Position numbers and translations under genes: made by a program. Positions 5,858-12,711 of a stretch of 12,738 nucleotides of DNA are shown piece after piece. Within the stretch, counting starts at the first letter, position 1, and every line of letters begins with the position of its first letter. This DNA is from an uncultured Peptococcaceae bacterium. GTDB lineage: Bacteria > Bacillota > Peptococcia > Peptococcales > Peptococcaceae. Under the pieces are notes generated by a model. The model searched no databases and was not told the DNA's origin. It saw nothing but the letters and a program-made list of their open reading frames with translations. Location of the stretch: contig CAKQDL010000053.1 of the NCBI GenBank assembly GCA_934229395.1, forward strand, positions 1-12,738. Reading direction: 5' to 3'.

Positions 5858-7192
5858 TTAGTAGCCATACTTTTTTTGCTTTAGGACAAGAAAGATTGCC
5901 GTCATTGTAGCCGACATGGTTTCTGCCAACACCACAGAGCACCAAATGCCATTAATACCAAAAAGAAGCGGCAAAACGAGGATAAAGACAATTTCAAACA
6001 GCACCGTGCGCATGAAGGAAATAATGGCCGAGGTAAGGCCATCGTTTAAGGCCGTAAAAAAGCCCGAGCCAAAAATCGCAAAGCCCATCATAAAAAAGGA
6101 CAGGGCAAAAATCCGAAAGCCCGACACCGTGAGCGCGCGAAGCACCTCGTCGTAGCCCACAAACACCATTGCAAGAGGCTCTGCGGCGAGCTCGGCCAAG
6201 GCCACCATACTCACGGCACAAAGACCAATGAGAATCAGGCTCTTTTTTAGCAAATTGTGCAGCTCTGTGGTGTTGCGCGCGCCATCATGATAGCCCACAA
6301 CCGGCGCCATCCCTATAGAATAGCCAATAAAGGCAGCCGAGAAGGTAAAGCTTACATACATCATCACCCCATAGGCCGCCACGCCATCTGCCCCGGCGTA
6401 TTTTAAAAGCTGAGCATTGTACAGCATGGCCACCACGCTCATAGAAATGTTGCTCATGAGCTCCGAAGACCCATTCACGCAGGCCTTTCCAATGGCGCGA
6501 GCGTCAAAGCACGTTTTGCCCAAGCGCAGGAGGCTCGTATTTTTTCGTGCAAAATAGATAAGGGGCACCAGTCCACCCACCATTTGGCTCGCCGCTGTGG
6601 CAACGGCAGCGCCTGTGAGCTTATACGCCATCGGCAGCCCAATCACGAGCACAGCATCCAAAACCATGTTGCACAGCCCTGCGCAGAGGATCACCGCAAA
6701 GCCTAGATTTGGCCTTTCGGCCGTCACAAAAAAGGATTGGAACAACAGTTGGAGCATAAAAAAGGGGACCGCTGCAAGCAATATGCGTCCGTAGGTGATG
6801 CAGTTTTCCAGTATCTCACCCTCTGCCCCCAAGAAAATCGCCACAGGGCGCAAAAACACAATGCCAAGGGCAGCAATCACAAGACCTGCAATAAAGGCCG
6901 TATACACAAGGAGGGAAAAAAACCTTTTGGCCCTTTTCTCGTCGCCCTGGCCCAAGGTTTTGGCCACCAAAGCCGAGCCACCGGTCCCCAGCATAAAGCC
7001 CGCAGAGGAGAGAATCATCAAAAAAGGCATAATAAGATTGACCGCCGTAAAAGCCGTTTTTCCCGCAAAGTTCGACACAAAGAACCCATCCACCACACTA
7101 TAAATAGAGGTGAATATCATCATCAAAACAGAGGGCAGGGTAAAACGCAAAAGGCGCCCGTAAGAAAAATGATCCGATAATTGAATGCTCAT
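5858..7192 (-). CDS. MATE family multidrug efflux transporter (MepA-like)
   Basis: Twelve-helix cation-coupled antiporter of the multidrug and toxin extrusion family, 444 aa, the normal length. Family features: N-terminal YGRLLRFTLPSVLMMIFTSIYSVVDGFFVSN; a Gly-rich loop GTGGSALVAKTLGQGDEKRA (about 69-88); AERPNLGFAVILCAG; NMVLDAVLVIGLPM; and the C-terminal-half repeat GVMMYVSFTFSAAFIGYSIGMAP. These resemble MepA-type proteins. GAGGAGG five bases before ATG 7192 sets the start. It follows the marR gene by 12 bases, so the two are co-transcribed, as in S. aureus mepR-mepA. The transporter is probably induced when ligands release the MarR protein. Substrates are unknown. Confidence 0.93.
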   Translation of the reverse strand: MSIQLSDHFSYGRLLRFTLPSVLMMIFTSIYSVVDGFFVSNFAGKTAFTAVNLIMPFLMILSSAGFMLGTGGSALVAKTLGQGDEKRAKRFFSLLVYTAFIAGLVIAALGIVFLRPVAIFLGAEGEILENCITYGRILLAAVPFFMLQLLFQSFFVTAERPNLGFAVILCAGLCNMVLDAVLVIGLPMAYKLTGAAVATAASQMVGGLVPLIYFARKNTSLLRLGKTCFDARAIGKACVNGSSELMSNISMSVVAMLYNAQLLKYAGADGVAAYGVMMYVSFTFSAAFIGYSIGMAPVVGYHDGARNTTELHNLLKKSLILIGLCAVSMVALAELAAEPLAMVFVGYDEVLRALTVSGFRIFALSFFMMGFAIFGSGFFTALNDGLTSAIISFMRTVLFEIVFILVLPLLFGINGIWCSVVLAETMSATMTAIFLVLKQKKYGY

Positions 7193-7204
7193 AACTCCTC
7201 CTCG

Positions 7205-7642
7205 TTAAAGTGTTTCTATTTGTGCACGAAGGCCCGCCAAAGATTTCGCTGTTAAGGAAATATGCGTGTTGATTTCTTCCTCCGTCCAATCAGCCAAGGC
7301 CGCCATTTCGGCTGCTACAAGGCGGGCCACTGTGGCCTCAGATTTTTTTTCGCCCTCGGCCGTCAAATAAACCATTTTCGCCTTGCCCGACCCCTTTTCC
7401 AGTACCACCACACCCTCTGCTTCAAGCTTTTTTAAGGCAGAATGCACCGTCTGCTTGCTTAGGCCAAAATTTTTGTAGATGCTGCTTTGTGGGCACTTGC
7501 CGCCACTCACATAAACCTCATAAAGAATACGCAAAGCGCTGTCGCTAAGCCCCAGCTTCACCGCCGCCTGATGGTACAAACCGTCTATTTCTGACACATA
7601 GTAATTGATTTGGTTTAGTTTTTCTAGTTGCTGTATATTCAT
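7205..7642 (-). CDS. MarR family transcriptional regulator
   Basis: Dimeric winged-helix regulator, 145 aa, probably the local repressor of its own operon. Predicted DNA-binding region: GLSDSALRILYEVY (31-44), recognition helix around LSKQTVHSALKKLEAEG (61-77), and the wing GSGKAKMVYLT (84-94). Helices at both ends form the dimer interface. GGAGGAGA before ATG 7642 supports the start. It is first in the operon with the MATE gene, and a long dyad overlaps its promoter, the classic arrangement for autoregulation and drug-responsive derepression. The inducing ligand is unknown. Cys50 is the only cysteine visible and could make it redox-sensitive, but that is speculation. Confidence 0.92.
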   Translation of the reverse strand: MNIQQLEKLNQINYYVSEIDGLYHQAAVKLGLSDSALRILYEVYVSGGKCPQSSIYKNFGLSKQTVHSALKKLEAEGVVVLEKGSGKAKMVYLTAEGEKKSEATVARLVAAEMAALADWTEEEINTHISLTAKSLAGLRAQIETL

Positions 7643-7657
7643 AGCTCTCCTCCACTT

Positions 7658-7704
7658 GGTCTGAAATCGTACTTACAACGCACAGCATAGTACGATATCA
7701 GACC
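7658..7704. promoter_or_regulatory. Candidate MarR operator (long inverted repeat)
   Basis: Two 15-base arms, GGTCTGAAATCGTAC (7658-7672) and GTACGATATCAGACC (7690-7704), are inverted copies with 14 of 15 matches, separated by 17 bases. The right-hand arm fills the -35/-10 spacer of the marR promoter; the other lies just downstream of the -10, near the start of transcription. Binding by the MarR product is inferred from position. Confidence 0.7.
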
Positions 7705-7712
7705 ATTGTCAA
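7684..7712 (-). promoter_or_regulatory. Promoter of the marR-MATE operon
   Basis: Minus strand consensus TTGACA (plus 7707-7712), 17-base spacer, TATGCT (plus 7684-7689), about 42 bases upstream of the marR ATG. The spacer is almost entirely one arm of the operator dyad. Confidence 0.8.
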
Positions 7713-7717
7713 GACAC

Positions 7718-7738
7718 AAAAAAACCGCCCGATGGCGG
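7718..7738 (-). terminator. Rho-independent terminator of the nitroreductase gene
   Basis: Minus strand CCGCC, loop ATCG, GGCGG, then a run of T's. It ends a few bases before the -35 box of the marR promoter. Confidence 0.8.
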
Positions 7739-7745
7739 CGAGGGT

Positions 7746-8591
7746 TTATTCTGCAACATAAGTGATATGGTAGAAGGTGTCTTCTGGGATGCGGATGTCG
7801 GTGAGGCGGTTGTGCTCGAAGTGGCCACTTAGGCCCATGGCTAGGGCTGTGAGATGGAAGTGGCAGATACCTATGCCCAAATCGAGCTCTTTCATGCGGA
7901 CGGCGTCGCGGCCTAGACTGCCTTTGTGGGTTTCGTAGAAGTAGAAACGGTTGTCTTTTTTGACGACGCGCCATGGTTGGCCGTTGGAGGAGGAAGGTGC
8001 TAGGCGCAGCATTTCTAGGGGCAGGGCGTAATCGCCGGCGTGCTCTTCGCTGAGTTGCACCTGGAAGGAATCTTCGGTAAAGATGTTGCGCCACAGCTCG
8101 CGCTCGTCTGATTTGGCCATAAGGCGGAGCATATTGTCGGCGGTGGAGCGGCGCTCTTGGGCGTAGCCGACTGGGGCTACGGCTGGAAACCATTCATCTT
8201 TTTCGATATTCATAAGGCTTTCAAATTGGCTGCGTTTAAAGGTGCCACCTAGCCACACGCTGCCTAGGCCTTCTTTTTCGGCACCTAGGAGAACGCTTTG
8301 AAGCGTGTAACCCAAAGCCAGCGGCGCGAGCTCACTCATATCATTTTCTTTTATGGAGGCGCCGAGATAGGTGGAGGCGCCTTTCACAATGCCATAGGTG
8401 CCGAGGGTTTCGCCCTTGGCATCAGTGTCGCGGTCAATCATGTGCAGGCGCACCTTCACACCAAAGGGATTTTTGGCTATTGTAATGAGGCTTTTGAGGT
8501 AGTTTTTTTCTCTAGGCCCTAGGGGCATGGTTTGGAAGGAACGCACGCTGTGACGATTTCTGATAAGATTTGCAATTTTTGGCTCTGTCAT
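7746..8591 (-). CDS. Nitroreductase family protein (TM1586 type)
   Basis: Probable FMN-dependent oxidoreductase. Nitroreductases reduce nitro compounds, quinones or flavins with NAD(P)H; the substrate here is unknown. The chain carries two family halves, as in the TM1586-type nitroreductases: RNRHSVRSF (11-19), which in the family contacts the FMN phosphate, in the first half, and APSSSNGQPWRVV (198-210) in the second. GLGSVWLGG (108-116) is a further conserved block. Start: ATG 8591 has GGTGA five bases upstream; an in-frame ATG at 8603 would add MVIT but has no spaced ribosome-binding site. Length is then 281 aa. It is transcribed alone, divergently from the FMN-binding lipoprotein, with its own promoter and terminator. 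Confidence 0.85.
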   Translation of the reverse strand: MTEPKIANLIRNRHSVRSFQTMPLGPREKNYLKSLITIAKNPFGVKVRLHMIDRDTDAKGETLGTYGIVKGASTYLGASIKENDMSELAPLALGYTLQSVLLGAEKEGLGSVWLGGTFKRSQFESLMNIEKDEWFPAVAPVGYAQERRSTADNMLRLMAKSDERELWRNIFTEDSFQVQLSEEHAGDYALPLEMLRLAPSSSNGQPWRVVKKDNRFYFYETHKGSLGRDAVRMKELDLGIGICHFHLTALAMGLSGHFEHNRLTDIRIPEDTFYHITYVAE

Positions 8592-8634
8592 TGTTATCAC
8601 CATTTCTCTGTCGTTTATGCAGGGTATTTCTACT

Positions 8635-8643
8635 ATGATACCA
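8635..8643 (-). promoter_or_regulatory. Extended -10 promoter of the nitroreductase gene
   Basis: Minus strand TGG followed by TATCAT (plus 8635-8640). No good -35 is visible 17-18 bases further upstream, which is tolerable for an extended -10 promoter. Confidence 0.4.
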
Positions 8644-8673
8644 TATTTTTTTAGTTACATCTATCGTTCTTTG

Positions 8674-8702
8674 TTTACAGCTATTCCTGAGCGCGTTACA
8701 AT
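8674..8702 (+). promoter_or_regulatory. Promoter of the FMN-binding lipoprotein gene
   Basis: TTTACA (8674-8679), 17-base spacer, TACAAT (8697-8702). AAGGAG and the ATG at 8730 follow. The divergent nitroreductase promoter lies about 30 bases away. Confidence 0.7.
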
Positions 8703-8729
8703 GATTGCGGAACAAAAAAGGAGCTTATC

Positions 8730-9116
8730 ATGAAAAAAACACTTTCACTTTTACTCATCACCCTCTGCCTTTTTTCTATGTCTGGCTGTGGCGCGCCAAA
8801 GGAACGCAGCTACAACATTGCCCCATCGGGCGAATGGCAAGACGGCACCTACACCATTACCACCAAGGGATTTAAGAGCAACTTTGACGTCACCACCACC
8901 ATCAGCGATGGCAAGCTGGCCTCTGTAGAGGTGGGCGACAACAAGGAAACGGCGTCCCGCGGCGGTCGTGCCATAAAAACCATGCCCGACGAGATGATCG
9001 AGGAGCAAACCTATGATGTAGATATCGTGAGCGGCGCCACCCGCACCTCCACGGCCTTGCGCACTGCTGTGGGCGAAGCCCTCGAAAAGGCCAGCGCAAA
9101 GAGCGGGGATGAATAG
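8730..9116 (+). CDS. FMN-binding domain lipoprotein
   Basis: Small secreted lipoprotein, 128 aa. The signal sequence ends in a lipobox with Cys20 (FSMSGC), so the mature protein is tethered to the outside of the membrane. The remainder is one FMN_bind domain: GEWQDGTYTITTKGF (34-48), a middle sheet (FDVTTTISDGKLASVEV), and DIVSGATRTS (98-107). This last motif resembles the ApbE flavinylation site of NqrC/RnfG, where a threonine carries FMN covalently, so Thr104 is the candidate acceptor. It likely shuttles electrons outside the membrane (inference). AAGGAG eight bases before the ATG fixes the start. It is monocistronic, with a promoter before it and a terminator after it. No Rnf/Nqr, ApbE or fumarate-reductase-like partner gene is in the window. 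Confidence 0.87.
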   Translation: MKKTLSLLLITLCLFSMSGCGAPKERSYNIAPSGEWQDGTYTITTKGFKSNFDVTTTISDGKLASVEVGDNKETASRGGRAIKTMPDEMIEEQTYDVDIVSGATRTSTALRTAVGEALEKASAKSGDE

Positions 9117-9123
9117 ATTAACA

Positions 9124-9150
9124 AGAGGTGTCCTTTGGGCATCTCTTTTT
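9124..9150 (+). terminator. Rho-independent terminator of the FMN-binding lipoprotein gene
   Basis: AGAGGTGTCC pairs with GGGCATCTCT (two wobble pairs) around loop TTT, followed by five T's. It begins seven bases after the stop codon. Confidence 0.8.
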
Positions 9151-9151
9151 C

Positions 9152-9181
9152 TTTGCATGGTACCAAAAACTATGCTACACT
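9152..9181 (+). promoter_or_regulatory. Possible promoter of the second MATE gene
   Basis: TTTGCA (9152-9157), 18-base spacer, TACACT (9176-9181), directly after the preceding terminator and about 30 bases before the start codon. Both boxes match at four of six positions. Confidence 0.4.
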
Positions 9182-9212
9182 TGGCTTTATTGTCACTTTC
9201 GGGAGGTTTTTT

Positions 9213-10541
9213 ATGACACAAAGTCACTCTTTTATCAAACGCTACTACAAATTTGTTTTGCCTAATATTTTTGCGATGCTCAGTATCAGCGCTTATTTTT
9301 TGGCGGATACCTATTTTATTTCGGCGGCTGTTGGTCCTGATGGGCTTACGGCGCTCAATTTGGTGCTTCCTGTGTATAGTCTCATTATGGGCTTGGGGCT
9401 AATGATTGGTGTGGGTGGGGCCACGCGCTTTCGCATTTTGCTTTCCAATGGCAGCTCTGAAGGCGGGAGCTATTTTGGCAACGCTATTTTCTACACCTTT
9501 TTGCTCAGCCTTCCCTTTCTTGTGGTTGGTTGCTTTTATCCGGACGAGATGGTGGTGCTCCTTGGCGCCGACGCGTCTATTTTGGGTCCGGCGAGCGACT
9601 ATTCTTCTATCTTTATGCTCTTTACGCCTTTTTTTATGTGGAACCATGTGTGCAACTGCTTTACCCGCAACGATGGCGCGCCCAATGTGGCTATGGTGGC
9701 GACCATTGTGAGCTCTCTTTTTAACATTGTTTTTGACTATATTCTCATGTATCCCCTGGGCATGGGTATGGCTGGGGCTGCGTGGGCCACGGCGCTTTCG
9801 CCGATTGTGGCCATTTTAATCAACCTTACGCACATTTTGAGCAAAAAATCGTCGATTTCTCTCAGGCATACGAGCCTTTCTATTGTCAAATGCCTCCACG
9901 CTTGTCAGCTTGGCGTGGCGGCCCTCATTGGCGAGCTGGCGCTGGGGATTACCACCTTGGTATTCAACTTCCTTATTTTGAACCTCGCTGGCAACATTGG
10001 CGTGGCGGCCTATGGCGTGATTGCCAACATTGCCTATGTGGCCAACGCCATCTATAATGGCCTTTCGCAAGGGGCGCAGCCGCTCTTCTCCCAATATTAC
10101 GGCGAGAGGAGCTGGCCAAAGCTTTCGCACAGCCTGCGCTTGACCTTTATCAACGGCTTTGCGATTGCCCTCATTATGGTGGCCATTACCTTCTTTTGGG
10201 CCGATCCTATTGTGGCTATTTTTAACAGCCACAACAATGCCCCTATGCAAGACTTGGCAACTCACGGCATCCGCCTCTATTTTACAGGCTATCTCCTTGC
10301 CTCTATCAACATTGCTGCCACGAGCTACCTTGCAGCAACAACGGCGGCACGCTGGGCCACTGCCACCTCCTTTATGCGTGGCGCTGGTGCCACCATTCCT
10401 TGTGCCCTCCTCTTGTCCTATCTCTTTGGCATGACCGGCGTATGGCTGACCTTTGCCACTGCCGAGGCTGTGACCCTCATCCTCGTTGCCATTGCTCTGC
10501 ACCGCGCCAATGGGCGTTACCGCGCTATGATGTGCGGCTAG
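9213..10541 (+). CDS. MATE family efflux transporter, second copy
   Basis: Twelve-helix multidrug-and-toxin-extrusion antiporter, 442 aa. The frame stays open back to 9135, but GGGAGG six bases before ATG 9213 fixes the start; the longer start would lie inside the upstream terminator. Family features: FIKRYYKFVLPNIFAMLS, YFLADTYFISAAVG, GLMIGVGGATRFRILLSNG, CFTRNDGAPNVAMVATIVSS with NIVFDYILMYPLGMGMAGAA, and the second-half repeat VAAYGVIANIAYVANAIYNG. It is only distantly similar to the MATE gene at 5858, so this is not a recent duplicate. It has no adjacent regulator. A small membrane-protein gene follows after 13 bases and is probably co-transcribed. Substrate unknown. Confidence 0.92.
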   Translation: MTQSHSFIKRYYKFVLPNIFAMLSISAYFLADTYFISAAVGPDGLTALNLVLPVYSLIMGLGLMIGVGGATRFRILLSNGSSEGGSYFGNAIFYTFLLSLPFLVVGCFYPDEMVVLLGADASILGPASDYSSIFMLFTPFFMWNHVCNCFTRNDGAPNVAMVATIVSSLFNIVFDYILMYPLGMGMAGAAWATALSPIVAILINLTHILSKKSSISLRHTSLSIVKCLHACQLGVAALIGELALGITTLVFNFLILNLAGNIGVAAYGVIANIAYVANAIYNGLSQGAQPLFSQYYGERSWPKLSHSLRLTFINGFAIALIMVAITFFWADPIVAIFNSHNNAPMQDLATHGIRLYFTGYLLASINIAATSYLAATTAARWATATSFMRGAGATIPCALLLSYLFGMTGVWLTFATAEAVTLILVAIALHRANGRYRAMMCG

Positions 10542-10554
10542 AAAGGAGCCACCT

Positions 10555-10926
10555 ATGAAAAACGCTTTGCGCATCATCCTCTACTTTATTTTCGTTGCAG
10601 TCGGCTTCAATTTGTCTGGCGGCGTTATGGCTCTTTTGATGGACTTTGCGCCCTCCTCCTGTGGGCAGGCGCCACTCCTTCCGGGCTGGGCCTTTGCTGG
10701 CGCGCTTTTAAATATGGTGGTGTGCGAGCGCGTGGGGGTGCCCAAGTCCACCATCCTTACCTTTTGGCTCGTTACCTTGGGGCCCTTTGTGCTCAATTAT
10801 TTAAATATACGTGGCATTCTTCTTGTATCTACGTCTATATTTTTCTCCGATGTGGCCATCCGCCTCTTGTACCTTTCTGCCTTTGTGGCAAGCTTTCTCA
10901 CCCTCAACAAACTGCGCCATCGCTAG
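10555..10926 (+). CDS. Small hypothetical membrane protein
   Basis: I do not recognise the family. It encodes 123 aa with about four hydrophobic stretches (around 5-29, 42-58, 67-97 and 101-117), a basic tail (LNKLRHR) and two cysteines (Cys36, Cys57). The region resembles YczE/YitT-like small integral membrane proteins only in general character. AAAGGAG seven bases before the ATG and a strong terminator right after the stop support a real gene. It starts 13 bases after the MATE gene, suggesting one transcript and perhaps a role tied to the transporter, but no functional residue is evident. Confidence 0.75.
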   Translation: MKNALRIILYFIFVAVGFNLSGGVMALLMDFAPSSCGQAPLLPGWAFAGALLNMVVCERVGVPKSTILTFWLVTLGPFVLNYLNIRGILLVSTSIFFSDVAIRLLYLSAFVASFLTLNKLRHR

Positions 10927-10933
10927 GCGCTGC

Positions 10934-10960
10934 AAACCGTTCTATATGGACGGTTTTTTT
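10934..10960 (+). terminator. Rho-independent terminator of the second MATE operon
   Basis: AAACCGTTC pairs with GGACGGTTT around loop TATAT, ending in a long T-run (10954-10960). It follows the small membrane protein gene by seven bases. Confidence 0.88.
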
Positions 10961-10981
10961 CTTTATATAAGGGAATATTTC

Positions 10982-11009
10982 TTGATTTCGCAACATAGTG
11001 TGCTATCCT
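10982..11009 (+). promoter_or_regulatory. Probable promoter of the L-serine dehydratase operon
   Basis: TTGATT (10982-10987), 16-base spacer, TATCCT (11004-11009), leaving a leader of roughly 50 bases before the sdaAB start codon. Confidence 0.5.
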
Positions 11010-11066
11010 ATAGGCAAGAGAACAACCGATGCCCATTTCCTATGTCAAACGAAGATTGGTGATGAA

Positions 11067-11738
11067 ATGAACGTATTTGATATTTTAGGGCCTATTATGA
11101 TTGGCCCATCGAGCTCTCACACTGCTGGCGCTGCACGCATTGGCCTTGTGGCCCGCACCCTTTTGGGTCATGACGCTGCTAGGGCTGAAATTTTGCTCCA
11201 TGGTTCCTTTGCCAAAACCTACAGGGGCCACGGCACCGACCGCGCCCTCGTGGCTGGTATTTTGGGGATGCACCCTGACGATGAACGCCTGCGCGATGCC
11301 CTCACCCTTGCCAAAGAGCGCAATGTAGCCATTGATTTTGTGGAAACAGACATTGATGGCGCCCATCCAAACACTGCAGAAATTCATCTCACCGCTTCTG
11401 ACGGCTCCACCACCTCGGTGCGCGGCGCTTCTGTTGGTGGCGGCAACATTCGCATCACACGCATCAACGATTTTCCTGTTTCTCTCACTGGCGAATTTTT
11501 TACCCTCGTTATCATCCATCGCGACACCCCTGGGGCCATTGCTGAAGTGACGGATGCGCTGCGCGAAGGCGGCGCCAACATTTGCCACTTCGACCTCTCG
11601 CGCAAGAGCCGCGGCGGCGAAGCCATTATGTCCATCTCTGTCGATGCCCTGCCAAATTTGGACAGCGTCTCCCTTGTGCAAAAAATTCAAGGACTTGATA
11701 ATATTTATTCTGTCATCGCCATTCCTGCCATTATTTAA
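11067..11738 (+). CDS. sdaAB: L-serine dehydratase, iron-sulfur type, beta subunit
   Basis: Beta subunit of the [4Fe-4S] L-serine ammonia-lyase that converts L-serine to pyruvate and ammonia in the cytoplasm. It has 223 aa: an N-terminal domain opening with MNVFDILGPIMIGPSSSHTAGA (SSSHTAGA at 15-22, a family signature near the substrate site) and a C-terminal ACT domain (about 144-220: FTLVIIHRDTPGAIAEVTDAL, GGEAIMSISVD), a fold that often binds amino acids for regulation. The frame is open back to 10998, but homology begins at ATG 11067, which has GGTGA four bases upstream, so this start is chosen. The alpha-subunit gene follows after 15 bases with its own ribosome-binding site. Confidence 0.93.
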   Translation: MNVFDILGPIMIGPSSSHTAGAARIGLVARTLLGHDAARAEILLHGSFAKTYRGHGTDRALVAGILGMHPDDERLRDALTLAKERNVAIDFVETDIDGAHPNTAEIHLTASDGSTTSVRGASVGGGNIRITRINDFPVSLTGEFFTLVIIHRDTPGAIAEVTDALREGGANICHFDLSRKSRGGEAIMSISVDALPNLDSVSLVQKIQGLDNIYSVIAIPAII

Positions 11739-11753
11739 GAAAGGAGCCCTTTT

Positions 11754-12671
11754 ATGGAGCCTTTAAAATATACATCCATCGCTGAGCTTGTTGAGCTCGC
11801 CACCGAACGCGACATGAGCATTTCTGAGCTTGTGCTCTACGACCAAGCCAAGCAGCTTGATGAGGATCCAGATGATCTCTACGAAAATATGCGTCAAAAC
11901 TACCACGTGATGCTAAAAAGCATCGAAAAGGGCTGCCGTGCCGACATCAAATCCACCAGCGGCCTTACTGGTGGCGATGCTTATAAGCTCTTTGAGGTGC
12001 AAAAGGACCACAAATGTCTCACCGGTTCCTTTATGGTCGGTGCCATGTGGCGCGCCCTTGCCGTGAGTGAGCACAACGCTGCCATGGGGCGCATTGTTGC
12101 GGCGCCAACGGCTGGCAGCTGCGGCATTTTGCCAGCAGCCATTGCCACCATGCAGGACGAATACGGAAAAAGCGAGCGCCGCTGCGTGATGGCCCTCTTC
12201 ACAGCCTCTGCCGTAGGTATGGTCATTGCCAACACAGCCTCCCTCGCAGGCGCAGCCGGTGGTTGCCAAGCAGAATGTGGCGCCGCCTCTGCCATGGCCG
12301 CAGCTGCTGTGGTAGAAATGGCCAAGGGCACCCCAGCGCAATGTGGCGAAGCTGTGGCCATTGCCATTAAAAGCATCCTAGGCCTGGTGTGCGATCCAGT
12401 GGCCGGCCTTGTAGAAATTCCATGCATTAAGCGCAACGCCAGTGGCGTCACCACGGCCTTTATGGCCGCTGAGTTGGCCCTAGCCAACATCACCAGCCAT
12501 ATTCCAGCCGACGAAACCATCCTCGCCATGAAACGCGTGGGTGATTCCATGCCACCAACCCTCAAGGAAACAGCCGAAGGCGGCCTCGCAGCCACCCCAA
12601 CAGGCAAAGCCCTCCACAAAAAAGTCTTTGGTGACCCTATCCCATCAAGCTGCCCCTACAAGCAAGGCTAA
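11754..12671 (+). CDS. sdaAA: L-serine dehydratase, iron-sulfur type, alpha subunit
   Basis: Catalytic subunit carrying the oxygen-sensitive [4Fe-4S] cluster, 305 aa, the usual length. Conserved blocks: KSTSGLTGGDAYKL (66-79), AAPTAGSCGILPA (116-128), AAGGCQAECGAA (167-178), LVCDPVAGLVEIPCIKRN (211-228) and PPTLKETAEGGLA (267-279). Cys171, Cys213 and Cys224 are the likely cluster ligands: their spacing of 42 and 11 equals that of the three ligands known in the single-chain Legionella enzyme. Cys300, near the C-terminus, may play the role of the active-site tail cysteine of that enzyme (inference). GAAAGGAGC precedes ATG 11754. Together with sdaAB it lets an anaerobe ferment serine to pyruvate. 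A hairpin lies 12 bases after the stop. Confidence 0.95.
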   Translation: MEPLKYTSIAELVELATERDMSISELVLYDQAKQLDEDPDDLYENMRQNYHVMLKSIEKGCRADIKSTSGLTGGDAYKLFEVQKDHKCLTGSFMVGAMWRALAVSEHNAAMGRIVAAPTAGSCGILPAAIATMQDEYGKSERRCVMALFTASAVGMVIANTASLAGAAGGCQAECGAASAMAAAAVVEMAKGTPAQCGEAVAIAIKSILGLVCDPVAGLVEIPCIKRNASGVTTAFMAAELALANITSHIPADETILAMKRVGDSMPPTLKETAEGGLAATPTGKALHKKVFGDPIPSSCPYKQG

Positions 12672-12683
12672 GCGAACATAAAA

Positions 12684-12711
12684 GAAGCCCTCGCCGATTG
12701 GCGGGGGCTTC
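12684..12711 (+). terminator. Hairpin after the serine dehydratase operon
   Basis: A 12-pair stem (GAAGCCCTCGCC against GGCGGGGGCTTC, loop GATT) follows sdaAA. There is no T-run on the plus strand; four A's precede it, so a U-tract exists only for minus-strand transcripts. It may terminate the operon weakly or serve a converging gene beyond the window. Confidence 0.6.

Noticed and set aside
9135..9212. N-terminal extension of the second MATE protein
   Set aside because: It would start inside the terminator hairpin of the preceding gene and upstream of the likely promoter; ATG 9213 has a good GGGAGG site.
9816..10577. 253-codon minus-strand frame opposite the second MATE gene
   Set aside because: It is antisense to a well-supported transporter and has low-complexity composition without any domain.
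11042..11062. Six-codon frame (MSNEDW) before sdaAB
   Set aside because: It is too short and has no supporting signal; its stop merely overlaps the GGTGA ribosome-binding site of sdaAB.
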